Shown here one piece after another: positions 8,496 to 16,759 of a stretch of 50,734 bases of DNA (within the stretch, counting starts at the first letter, position 1; each line of letters opens with the position of its first letter). Source of the DNA: JBCBWG01 sp036804185 (lineage in GTDB: Bacteria; Pseudomonadota; Alphaproteobacteria; Rhizobiales; Hyphomicrobiaceae); contig JBHJOC010000058.1 in the NCBI GenBank assembly GCA_050330095.1, positions 1 through 50,734 of the forward strand. Direction: 5' to 3'. The notes beneath the pieces are model-generated. The model was not told where the DNA came from and made no database searches. It was given only the letters and a program-made list of their open reading frames with translations. A program made the position numbers and the translations under genes.

Positions 8496-9917
8496 ATGGG
8501 CAAGCCAACCGGATTTCTCGAGTTTGACCGAGTTGATCGGACGTATCGCCCGGTCGAGGAGCGGCTCAAGCATTGGGGAGAGTTCGTTGTACCGCTCGCT
8601 GAGCCTGAGACGAAGCGCCAGGCCGGGCGCTGCATGGATTGCGGAATCCCGTTCTGTCACAGCGGCTGCCCGGTCAACAATCAGATCCCGGACTGGAACA
8701 ATCTCGTCTACGAGGGCGATTGGAAGGCTGCGATCCAGAACCTGCACTCGACCAACAATTTTCCCGAGGTGACGGGACGCATCTGTCCGGCGCCATGCGA
8801 GGCGGCGTGCACGCTCAACATCGACGATAATCCCGTGACGATCAAAACGATCGAGGCCGCCATCGCGGATCGGGCTTGGGAAGAAGGCTGGGTCAAGCCG
8901 CAACCGCCAGCTCAGCAGTCCGGCAAGCGGGTTGCCATCGTCGGGTCTGGCCCAGCCGGCATGGCGGCAGCTCAGCAACTGGCACGAGCCGGGCACGACG
9001 TCCACGTGTTCGAGAAGAACGCGCGTCCGGGCGGATTGATGACCTATGGCATCCCCGATTTCAAAATGGAGAAGGTGGTTATCGAGCGCCGTGTCGCGCA
9101 AATGGAAGCCGAGGGCGTGACGTTCCACTGCAATGTTCAGATCGGCAAGGATCACGCCATCTCTGAACTGGTCGGCGCGTTCGATGCCGTGCTTCTTGCA
9201 GGTGGCGCTGAGCAACCCCGAGACCTCGCGATTCCCGGCCGGGACCTCGCCGGGATACATTATGCGATGGACTTCCTGCCACAACAGAACCGTCGCGTTG
9301 CCCACGAGCAGGTGCGGCCCGACCGTACACTCGAGACAGCGGAAGGTCGCACGGTCGTAGTGATCGGCGGTGGTGATACTGGCTCCGACTGTATCGGAAC
9401 CTCCTTCCGGCAAGGCGCCAAAAGCGTGACCCAGTTGGAGATCATGCCAATGCCACCTGAGCGCGAGAACAAGGGCCTGACCTGGCCCCACTGGCCGCTC
9501 AAGATGCGCACCTCGACCTCACAGGCCGAGGGGGCGGCACGGGATTTCTCCGTGAATACCAAGCGCTTTGAGGGCGAGCACGGACGCGTGACGCGGCTCA
9601 TCTGCTGTCGCGTGGACGAGAGGTTCCAGGAGATTCCGGGCTCCGAGTTCGCGATTGAGGCCGACCTGGTGCTGCTCGCGATGGGATTCGTTGCGCCAGT
9701 CACCGAGGGTCTTGCCGATGTCCTGGGGCTCGAGCTCGATCCCCGCGGAAACGTCAAGGCTGATGACGTGCGCTATGCAACCGCGCACCCGAAGGTATTT
9801 GCAGCGGGCGATATGCGGCGCGGCCAGTCGCTGGTTGTTTGGGCGATCCGCGAGGGCCGCCAGGCCGCACATGCGATCGACAAGGTTTTGATGGGGTCGA
9901 CGACTCTGCCGCGCTGA
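8496..9917 (+). CDS. gltD: glutamate synthase (NADPH) small subunit
   Basis: The beta subunit takes electrons from NADPH through FAD and passes them via Fe-S centres to GltB. The 473-residue product has the N-terminal ferredoxin-like part with Cys46, 49, 54 and 58 (CMDCGIPFCHSGC) and Cys97, 101 and 105 (CPAPCEAAC). Next come the FAD-binding GSGPAG (near 150) and the NADPH-binding GGGDTGSDC (near 290). Length and motifs are standard. Its partner gltB lies directly upstream. Downstream it converges with the suf operon. Confidence 0.96.
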   Translation: MGKPTGFLEFDRVDRTYRPVEERLKHWGEFVVPLAEPETKRQAGRCMDCGIPFCHSGCPVNNQIPDWNNLVYEGDWKAAIQNLHSTNNFPEVTGRICPAPCEAACTLNIDDNPVTIKTIEAAIADRAWEEGWVKPQPPAQQSGKRVAIVGSGPAGMAAAQQLARAGHDVHVFEKNARPGGLMTYGIPDFKMEKVVIERRVAQMEAEGVTFHCNVQIGKDHAISELVGAFDAVLLAGGAEQPRDLAIPGRDLAGIHYAMDFLPQQNRRVAHEQVRPDRTLETAEGRTVVVIGGGDTGSDCIGTSFRQGAKSVTQLEIMPMPPERENKGLTWPHWPLKMRTSTSQAEGAARDFSVNTKRFEGEHGRVTRLICCRVDERFQEIPGSEFAIEADLVLLAMGFVAPVTEGLADVLGLELDPRGNVKADDVRYATAHPKVFAAGDMRRGQSLVVWAIREGRQAAHAIDKVLMGSTTLPR

Positions 9918-10233
9918 CGAACGGACAGCTGGCTTCTGGATAGAAACGGCCTGTGCCATGTTCGTCCGGGATGACATCGAGACGAAAAAGTTGTCACCCC
10001 CCCGCGCAGCCTGCCCGCGCGAGCGGCCAGTGCCGGGATCCAGAGCCGGGATTTGGCAGCAGAGGTTTTGTTTGTGTTCCGCTCGCGGGCCGCGCCGGAC
10101 TGCAGATTGATATCGGCACGACCGGGCCGATATCCGCATCGCTCACGTGCCGACGGGCAGCCCCTCCCTTTCCGCGCGGCGCGCGCACAAGCTGCCAGGG
10201 CCGTTGCCCTGGCGCGATTGTGGTCAGACGACT
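9918..10233. other. convergent gap between gltD and sufT
   Basis: No gene is seen. It contains a GC-rich stretch around 9990-10030 and the hairpin at 10194-10213, which probably separates the two converging transcripts. Confidence 0.6.
10194..10213. terminator. hairpin between converging gltD and suf transcripts
   Basis: GCCAGGGC and GCCCTGGC form a perfect 8-bp stem with a 4-base loop, 21 bases past the sufT stop. There is no T-run on either side. Position suggests a transcript end for the suf operon, perhaps in both directions. Confidence 0.5.
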
Positions 10234-10665
10234 TCAGAACATGTTGAGCGCCAGACGCGCCTCGTCCGACATGCGGCTCATGTCCCAGGGCGGATCAAAC
10301 GTCAGGTTCACACTCGCGCCGCTCACGCCAGGCACGCCAAGCACCGCATTCTCGACCCAGATCGGCATTTCGCCAGCGACAGGACATCCGGGCGCCGTGA
10401 GGGTCATGTCGATGGTGACATGACGGCTGTCGTCAATATCCACCTTGTAAATCAAGCCCAACTCGTAGATATCAGATGGAATTTCCGGGTCATAGACCGT
10501 CTTCAGAGCCGCGACGATATCAGCAGTGATCTGCTCGATCTCCTGCTGGGAGAACGTCTGTGACGGCTCCCCCGTCGCTGGATCGATAGCAGGTTCAACC
10601 TCGGACGAGCCTGCAGCCATCACACGGTCCGCAGTTTCGAGTTGTATCTTTGCGGTCTCGTCCAT
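10234..10665 (-). CDS. sufT: SUF system Fe-S assembly protein SufT (MIP18/DUF59 family)
   Basis: This is an accessory factor for maturation of Fe-S proteins. The 143-residue product has a variable N-terminal 40 residues, then the DUF59 core (DIVAALKTVYDPEIPSDIYE). The conserved Cys94 is in TAPGCPVAGEMP and the core ends DPPWDMSRMSDEAR. A GAGGAGG ribosome site precedes the ATG. It is the last gene of the suf operon, 18 bases after sufS. The exact biochemical step is still debated for the family. Confidence 0.9.
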   Translation of the reverse strand: MDETAKIQLETADRVMAAGSSEVEPAIDPATGEPSQTFSQQEIEQITADIVAALKTVYDPEIPSDIYELGLIYKVDIDDSRHVTIDMTLTAPGCPVAGEMPIWVENAVLGVPGVSGASVNLTFDPPWDMSRMSDEARLALNMF

Positions 10666-10683
10666 CGCCTCACCTCCTCGACA

Positions 10684-11952
10684 TCAGGCAAACAGATCAT
10701 GAGCTTTCACGAGCGCGCGCGCGAGTTCGTCGATGTCGGCGCGTGTGGTGTAAAGCCCAAACGAGGCACGACAGAGTGCGGGCACGGCAAACCGCTCCAT
10801 CAGCGGTTGCGCGCAATGGTGGCCCGCCCGGATCGCGACGCCGGACCGATCGACGATCATGGCTACATCGTGGGGATGCAGGCCATCGACTGAGAATGCG
10901 ACGATGCTGCTCTTGTCCGACGTGGTGCCATACGACGTGAGCCAGTTGAATTCAGTCAGCCGTTCGTGGGCATAGACTGTAATGGCTCGCTCATGGGCTG
11001 CGATCTCTTCCAGCCCGAGCTGCATCATGAAGTCGAGCGCAGCTCGCAGCCCGATTGCCTCGACAATTGGCGGCGTGCCAGCCTCGAACCGGTTCGGAAG
11101 GGCGCCGTAACTGATCGCGTCCATCGCGACGCTCTCGATCATTGAGCCGCCTCCGAGGAACGGACGCATGGCGGAGAGGAACTCCCGCTTGGCATACAGC
11201 ACACCAATACCCGAGGGACCGTAGACCTTGTGCCCGCTGAAGACGAAGAAGTCACAGTCCATGGCCTGCATGTCGAGTGGCTCATGAACAGCCGATTGGC
11301 ACCCATCGAGCAATATCGGCACGCCGTGCGCATGCGCGATGTCGGCAACGGTGCGCGCCGGAATCCGCGTCCCCGTCACGTTCGACATATGAGTGAGGGC
11401 GACGAGCTTGGTGCGCGGCGAGAACAGCGCCTCGTACTCGTCAACCAGGAACGCGCCGTCGTCTGCGATCGGCGCCCACTTCAGTACGATCCCCATCCGT
11501 TCGCGCAGAAAATGCCACGGCACGATGTTCGAGTGATGCTCAAGGATCGACAGAATGATTTCATCGCCCTCGGCAAGATTGGCCATGGCCCAAGAATACG
11601 CGACGAGGTTGATCGCCTCGGTTGCGTTCTTTGTAAAAACGATCTCCTCGCTTCCGCGCGCATTGAGGAAACGCCGCGTGGTCTCGCGCGCGTCCTCGTA
11701 GGCCTGCGTCGCTGCATTCGAGAGATAATGGATGCCGCGATGTACGTTCGCATACTCATGGCGCAGCGCGTGGTCCATCGCCTCGATCACGGCCAGCGGC
11801 TTTTGCGCAGAGCCGGCGCTATCAAGATAGACCAATGGCTTGCCGTGCACTTCGCGAAACAGGATCGGGAATTGTGCACGCGCCAAGTCCGCATCGAACC
11901 GCTTCGCCGCAGCGGGCGCCTCACGAATTCCCTCAAGACGGGCGCTTTGCAT
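10684..11952 (-). CDS. sufS: cysteine desulfurase SufS (class II)
   Basis: This PLP enzyme takes sulfur from cysteine as a persulfide for the SufBCD scaffold. It has 422 residues; the PLP lysine is K242 in SGHKVYGPSG, and the persulfide cysteine is C380 in RAGHHCAQPLM, typical of SufS. The ATG has GAGG eight bases upstream. It lies between sufD and sufT. It is the second desulfurase of this operon; the first (16760-17953) is of the class-I IscS/NifS type. Confidence 0.95.
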   Translation of the reverse strand: MQSARLEGIREAPAAAKRFDADLARAQFPILFREVHGKPLVYLDSAGSAQKPLAVIEAMDHALRHEYANVHRGIHYLSNAATQAYEDARETTRRFLNARGSEEIVFTKNATEAINLVAYSWAMANLAEGDEIILSILEHHSNIVPWHFLRERMGIVLKWAPIADDGAFLVDEYEALFSPRTKLVALTHMSNVTGTRIPARTVADIAHAHGVPILLDGCQSAVHEPLDMQAMDCDFFVFSGHKVYGPSGIGVLYAKREFLSAMRPFLGGGSMIESVAMDAISYGALPNRFEAGTPPIVEAIGLRAALDFMMQLGLEEIAAHERAITVYAHERLTEFNWLTSYGTTSDKSSIVAFSVDGLHPHDVAMIVDRSGVAIRAGHHCAQPLMERFAVPALCRASFGLYTTRADIDELARALVKAHDLFA

Positions 11953-12015
11953 GCTCTAACCTCGACGTGAGTGGACCCTAAGTCCCGCGCGACGCTCTCG
12001 CTCGACAACCGGTCG

Positions 12016-13374
12016 TCAAACCACAGTATCGGCGTGCAGCCATCGGAAAGCCAAGCCCTGCAGCGCCTCCCGCACGGGAGCGTCTTCGACTTTCTCAATC
12101 GCTTCGGCGACGAACGAATCCATCAGCAAAGCGCGCGCCGTAGGCTCGGGAATGCCGCGTGCCCGCAGATAAAACACGAGTTCCGGATCAATCTCGGCAC
12201 ACGTCGAGCCGTGGCCGCAAGCGACATCATCGGCATAAATCTCGAGCTCCGGCTTGGAATCGAATTCGCAGGTCGGCGAGAGCATCAAAGCCTGCGCCAT
12301 CTGCTTGCCGTCTGTCTTCTGTGCGATCTGACGCACGATGACTTTGCCCTGGAACACGCCGCGCGCGTTTCCATCGAGCACGCCCTTGAACAGCTCCCGG
12401 CTCTCGCATCCCGGCACGGCATGGTCGATTACCAGCGTGTTGTCGACGTGCTCATTCCCGCGCGCCAGGAAAACGCCCGAGCAATCGAGCCGCGTGCCTT
12501 CGCCATCGAACGTCACGTAGACCTGGTTGCGCGTCAATCGGGGGCCAGCGTTGAACAGGAACGGCCGATAAACGGTATCGCTGCCGATCGCAGCGCTCCA
12601 TGTGCCGAGATGAACCGTGCCGAGTTCGGTAGCTACCTTGACGTGCGTAATGACCGCGCCGTCCCCGATCACGATGCGCGTCGCAGCATTGGTCTGCCCA
12701 GCGGCGGCACTCTCAATGTTAACGTAAGCCTCGATAATGGTCGCTGTCGCAGCATCTCCGACATCAATCACGATCCGTGGGCTGGTCCAGAGTGCTTCAG
12801 GCGCGGTCCGCACCAGCACCACCAGGATCGGACGCGACAGCCGCGCCCCAGGCGCAATCCGCACGATCACTCCATCCTGCATCAGCGCCGTGTTGAGCGC
12901 GACGAGTGCATCAGCAGACGTCTCCGGCATCGAGAGGCGCCCGTTGGCAAGCTCCCCGGTGTCGGAAGCCAAAGCGTCCGACAGTGACACCAGCGTGACG
13001 CCCTCGCCGAGCCCACTCCCCGCAGGATCGAGCGTGAGACGGCCATCGATGAGAACGATCCGAGAGGCGTCCAGGTCCGCAAACGCCCCGAGTGCGCGGT
13101 CGATGTAGCCCTTGATGGCTGCTCCCGTAACGTCAGCGCTGGAGGTTGAACCACTTTGGCTTCCAACGGCGCCGATCGACGAGACCGCCGAGCGAACGTC
13201 GGTGTATTTGAACGCCTCGATGCGCCGGTGCGGCAGACCGAGCGCTGTGAACGTGCCGATCGCGGCCTTGCGCGCCGCCTGGATCGGCGCCGCACCAGCG
13301 AACTCCGCCTGATGCGCCTCGAAGGCCTCGGCCAGGGCCTTCTCTGCGGCCGATTTCGCAATCGCAATCGTCAT
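12016..13374 (-). CDS. sufD: Fe-S cluster assembly protein SufD
   Basis: This is a component of the SufBC2D scaffold, with a beta-helix core that pairs with SufB. The 452-residue product has SufD features: a helical N-terminus (AAEKALAEAFEAHQAEF, HRRIEAFKYTDV) and a C-terminal core with HVDNTLVIDHAVPGCESREL, GVLDGNARGVFQGKV and DVACGHGSTCAEIDPE. A GAGGA site precedes the ATG. A 186-base gap separates it from sufC upstream in the operon. Confidence 0.94.
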   Translation of the reverse strand: MTIAIAKSAAEKALAEAFEAHQAEFAGAAPIQAARKAAIGTFTALGLPHRRIEAFKYTDVRSAVSSIGAVGSQSGSTSSADVTGAAIKGYIDRALGAFADLDASRIVLIDGRLTLDPAGSGLGEGVTLVSLSDALASDTGELANGRLSMPETSADALVALNTALMQDGVIVRIAPGARLSRPILVVLVRTAPEALWTSPRIVIDVGDAATATIIEAYVNIESAAAGQTNAATRIVIGDGAVITHVKVATELGTVHLGTWSAAIGSDTVYRPFLFNAGPRLTRNQVYVTFDGEGTRLDCSGVFLARGNEHVDNTLVIDHAVPGCESRELFKGVLDGNARGVFQGKVIVRQIAQKTDGKQMAQALMLSPTCEFDSKPELEIYADDVACGHGSTCAEIDPELVFYLRARGIPEPTARALLMDSFVAEAIEKVEDAPVREALQGLAFRWLHADTVV

Positions 13375-13560
13375 ATCGTCCTCGTGTTCACCAATCGGCG
13401 TGCCCTGTCATCCGCGCGCCATGCCGAGCTCACGGATCGTGCGTCTAGCCACGCGCTCGGCTCGAAGGGGTGTCGCACCAGCGGGAAACGGCTCGGCAGC
13501 GGGCTCACCAGCCGCAGACGGCGCCACGGCCGCGGCTCGTCACCGCGCACAACCGCACCC

Positions 13561-14316
13561 TCACGCCGCCTTGCCCGTCAACTCCGCGTACCCGTGCTTC
13601 TCGAGTTCCAAAGCCAGCCCCTTGTCTCCGGACTTGACGATCCGGCCATCCGCCAGGACGTGAACTCGGTCAGGTACGATGTAGTTCAGAAGGCGCTGGT
13701 AGTGCGTAATGACGAGCATCGCCCTATCCGGCGACCGCAGCGCGTTCACCCCATCAGAGACAATGCGAAGCGCATCGATGTCGAGGCCAGAATCGGTCTC
13801 GTCCAGCACACACAGCGTTGGCTCCAGGAGCGCCATTTGCAGGATCTCAGAGCGCTTTTTTTCGCCACCGGAGAACCCGACATTCACGGGCCGTTTGAGC
13901 ATTTCGACGTCGATATTGAGTTCGCCGCCTTTTTGCTTGACGAGCCGCAAGAACTCGGGCGTCGACATCTCGGCTGCACCCCGAGCCTTGCGCAAGGCAT
14001 TCACAGCTGTTCTCAGGAACGTAAGACCCGCAACGCCTGGGATCTCCATCGGATACTGGAAGGCAAGGAACACGCCCGCAGCAGCGCGCTCCTCTGGCTC
14101 CATGTCGAGCACGCTCTCGCCGTTCCAGAGAATATCACCCGACGTCACCTCATAGTCTTCACGCCCGGCGAGGACGTAGCCGAGGGTCGACTTGCCAGCA
14201 CCGTTCGGGCCCATGATCGCATGCACCTCGCCCTTCGGCACGGTCAGCGTGAGGCCTTTGAGTATCGGCTTGTCTTCCTCGGCGAGCTTGACGTGGAGAT
14301 CCCGGATTTCGAGCAT
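13561..14316 (-). CDS. sufC: Fe-S cluster assembly ATPase SufC
   Basis: This ABC-type ATPase drives the SufB/SufD scaffold. The 251-residue product has Walker A GPNGAGKST (36-44), signature SGGEKKR (149-155), Walker B LCVLDETDSGLD (168-179) and an ITHY switch. The start at 14316 (MLEIRDLHVK) has an AGGAAGG site; the frame remains open upstream but the preceding 34 codons overlap the end of the small upstream gene and are not SufC-like. It begins 16 bases after that gene stops. Confidence 0.96.
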   Translation of the reverse strand: MLEIRDLHVKLAEEDKPILKGLTLTVPKGEVHAIMGPNGAGKSTLGYVLAGREDYEVTSGDILWNGESVLDMEPEERAAAGVFLAFQYPMEIPGVAGLTFLRTAVNALRKARGAAEMSTPEFLRLVKQKGGELNIDVEMLKRPVNVGFSGGEKKRSEILQMALLEPTLCVLDETDSGLDIDALRIVSDGVNALRSPDRAMLVITHYQRLLNYIVPDRVHVLADGRIVKSGDKGLALELEKHGYAELTGKAA

Positions 14317-14332
14317 GCCAGCCTTCCTGATG

Positions 14333-14593
14333 TTAAGTCCCGTTTTTCGCCGTCCAGAACCGATCAAATGCTTCGATCGCCTGTGCCTCGGCTTCCTTAT
14401 GCTGTCGAACGTAGGCATCCGCCTGCCCGATCAGCAGTCTGAATTCCCCCGGCGACGACTGAGCAAGTTGGCGCAGATCGTCGGCAGCCTGCTCAGCCTT
14501 CTCGGCGAGGTGTCTTGCAAGATCCGCCTCGGCTTCCGCGGCGATCCAGTTGCGCTCGAGCGTGGCAAGCTCTTCGCTGATGGTCGTTTCCAT
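14333..14593 (-). CDS. small coiled-coil protein inside the suf operon
   Basis: I do not recognise a family. The 86-residue product (METTISEELATLERNW start) is rich in Ala, Glu and Leu with a likely helical or coiled-coil segment over about 5-45, and ends EAFDRFWTAKNGT. There is no signal peptide, membrane segment or cysteine. It is very likely a real gene: GGAGG lies eight bases before the ATG, it stops 16 bases before sufC, and it runs with the operon. A longer open frame to 14746 exists but lacks a ribosome site. An adaptor or regulator of SufBC is a guess only. Confidence 0.7.
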   Translation of the reverse strand: METTISEELATLERNWIAAEAEADLARHLAEKAEQAADDLRQLAQSSPGEFRLLIGQADAYVRQHKEAEAQAIEAFDRFWTAKNGT

Positions 14594-15176
14594 GGCTTCG
14601 TCCTCCGAAACGCGGCGGCCCAACTCTCGATCGGTCAGGTCCAGCCAACCCCACATGACGTCGCGCGGATTGCGTCGAGCCCGCCTTCGAATTGCGACCG
14701 CGGCTCCCGCAGTCACGCTTGCCAGCCACTCGACGATCAGCCACACGCGACATCGGCTCGAACCTGATTGATCGTGGCGAAATTACAACCAGGAAAGCTC
14801 GAGATCAGGCGACGCACAGCACCGACACGTCCGAATTATGTGATGTGACCCACTGAATTATCTAGATTTCCACCTCCAAGCTAAGACCTTCGGCTAGTGG
14901 CGGCGCGCCCGAATTGACCGATGCGTGCGCCACGCTGGTCGCCACCCAAAGTCGACATCAACGCCAAACGAACGCATTCATTTCGCTCGTGGCCTCAAAT
15001 ATGTTGCTCGTACCCTTTGCCTTCCGAAGTTCGGCTCGACGCCTGCCGAGACTGTCTCTCGAACTACGGACAGCGGGTGCGCGAGCGCTGGGTTCTGCAT
15101 CCGGCCGACAGGTGCCCTGGCGCCCGCCAAGTTTGCAGAGCCGGGCTCCAAGGCCGCTGCCACCAGCCGTGGCGCC
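14594..15176. other. 583-base gap inside the suf operon
   Basis: No gene with family features is seen between sufB and the small coiled-coil gene. The stretch has an AT-rich pocket at 14830-14875 with two direct GAATTAT copies (14833-14839 and 14855-14861), spaced 22 bases apart. A promoter for the sufC half of the operon could sit here, but I cannot point to a good -35/-10 pair. Confidence 0.5.
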
Positions 15177-16646
15177 TCACCCGACGCTCCCTTCGAGAGA
15201 GATGCCGATAAGTTTCTGCGTCTCGGCCATGAACTCCATCGGCAACTGCTGCAGCACATCCCGAACGAAGCCATTCACCACGAGCGCAACGGCCTCTTCT
15301 TCGCTGAGCCCGCGCTGGCGGCAATAAAACAGCATGTCCTCCGAGATCTTCGAGGTCGTCGCCTCGTGCTCGAAATGGCAGGAGCTGTTTTTCGCCTCGA
15401 TATACGGGATCGTGTGGGCGCCGCAATTGTTGCCGATCAGCAGGCTGTCGCAACATGTGAAGTTCCGCGCATTCGTCGCCTTCTGGTGCGCCGTGACCGC
15501 GCCGCGATAGGTGTTGTCCGAGAAACCCGCCGCGATGCCTTTCGAGATGATCCGGCTCGACGTGTTCTTGCCGAGGTGGATCATCTTGGTGCCGCTGTCG
15601 ACCTGCTGGTAGCCGTTTGAGATGGCGATCGAGTAGAATTCTCCGCGGCTGCCATCCCCGCGCAGGATGCAGCTCGGGTACTTCCAGGTGATTGCAGACC
15701 CAGTCTCGACCTGCGTCCAGGAAATCTTCGAATTGCGGCCGCGACAATCTCCGCGCTTCGTCACGAAGTTGTAGATTCCGCCTTTGCCTTCCTTGTCGCC
15801 CGGATACCAGTTCTGAACCGTCGAATACTTGATCTCGGCATCGTCCAAGGCAATGAGCTCGACGACGGCTGCATGGAGCTGGTTCTCGTCCCGCATGGGC
15901 GCGGTGCAACCTTCGAGATAGGATACGTACGCGCCACGATCGGCGATGATCAACGTCCGCTCGAACTGACCGGTGTCCATTTCGTTGATGCGGAAATAGG
16001 TCGACAGCTCCATCGGGCAACGAACGCCCTCGGGCACGTAGACGAACGAGCCGTCCGTGAAAACGGCCGAATTGAGCGCGGCATAGAAGTTGTCGGACTG
16101 TGGCACGACCGAGCCCAGATACTTCTGAACGAGTTCCGGATGCTCGCGCATGGCCTCCGAGATCGAGCAGAAGATCACGCCGGCTTTGCGCAATTCCTCC
16201 TTGAACGTGGTGACCACCGAAACCGAATCAAACACGGCATCGACGGCCACCCTGCGCTCAGAAACGCCGGCAAGCATTTCCTGCTCGCGCAGTGGAATGC
16301 CGAGTTTCTCGTAGGTGCGAAGGATCTCGGGATCGACCTCATCGAGGCTCTTTGGTGCCTCGTTCTTCTTGGGCGCAGCGTAGTAATAAAGGTCTTGGAA
16401 ATCGATCTTGGGATAGTTCACCCGCGCCCAAGTCGGCTCGGTCATCGCGCACCAGCGCTCGTAAGCCTGAAGCCGCCACTCGAGCATCCATGCCGGTTCA
16501 CTCTTCCGGTCTGAGATGAAGCGGATGATGTCCTGGTTCAGGCCCTTAGGAGCCTTGACCATCTCCACCTTCGTCTCGAAGCCGTACTTATACTGGTCGA
16601 CGTCGATCGACTTAACCTGCTCGATGGTGGCTTCAACTGCCGGCAT
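15177..16646 (-). CDS. sufB: Fe-S cluster assembly scaffold SufB
   Basis: This is the core scaffold on which clusters are built with SufC and SufD. From 16646 the product has 489 residues, the usual length. Typical blocks include YKYGFET, QAYERW, GVIFCSISEAMREHPELV, FVYVPEGVRCPMELSTYFRI, VQNWYPGDK and SRIISKGIAAG. RNFTCCDSLLIGNNCGAHT is followed by a C-terminal EHEATTSKISEDMLFYCRQ. The frame is open 19 codons further, but GGAG lies seven bases before the ATG at 16646. An Irr-like site lies about 230 bases upstream, inside the preceding gene. Confidence 0.96.
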   Translation of the reverse strand: MPAVEATIEQVKSIDVDQYKYGFETKVEMVKAPKGLNQDIIRFISDRKSEPAWMLEWRLQAYERWCAMTEPTWARVNYPKIDFQDLYYYAAPKKNEAPKSLDEVDPEILRTYEKLGIPLREQEMLAGVSERRVAVDAVFDSVSVVTTFKEELRKAGVIFCSISEAMREHPELVQKYLGSVVPQSDNFYAALNSAVFTDGSFVYVPEGVRCPMELSTYFRINEMDTGQFERTLIIADRGAYVSYLEGCTAPMRDENQLHAAVVELIALDDAEIKYSTVQNWYPGDKEGKGGIYNFVTKRGDCRGRNSKISWTQVETGSAITWKYPSCILRGDGSRGEFYSIAISNGYQQVDSGTKMIHLGKNTSSRIISKGIAAGFSDNTYRGAVTAHQKATNARNFTCCDSLLIGNNCGAHTIPYIEAKNSSCHFEHEATTSKISEDMLFYCRQRGLSEEEAVALVVNGFVRDVLQQLPMEFMAETQKLIGISLEGSVG

Positions 16647-16759
16647 CTTAAGGCTCCGATTGTTGGCCCAGTCGCGGGCAATCCAGGGGTTCGAGGCTTT
16701 CACCGGCGCTCGAAGGAAGATTCGCGTTTTCTTCCCTCAGCGGCACGCTGGCGTGGTCG

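Noticed and set aside
14833..14861. GAATTAT direct repeats as a sufC promoter
   Set aside because: The -10-like words they form on the minus strand have no -35 partner at suitable distance; kept only as a remark.
14925..15620. 231-codon plus-strand open frame
   Set aside because: Mostly antisense to sufB and without a ribosome site or recognisable domains.
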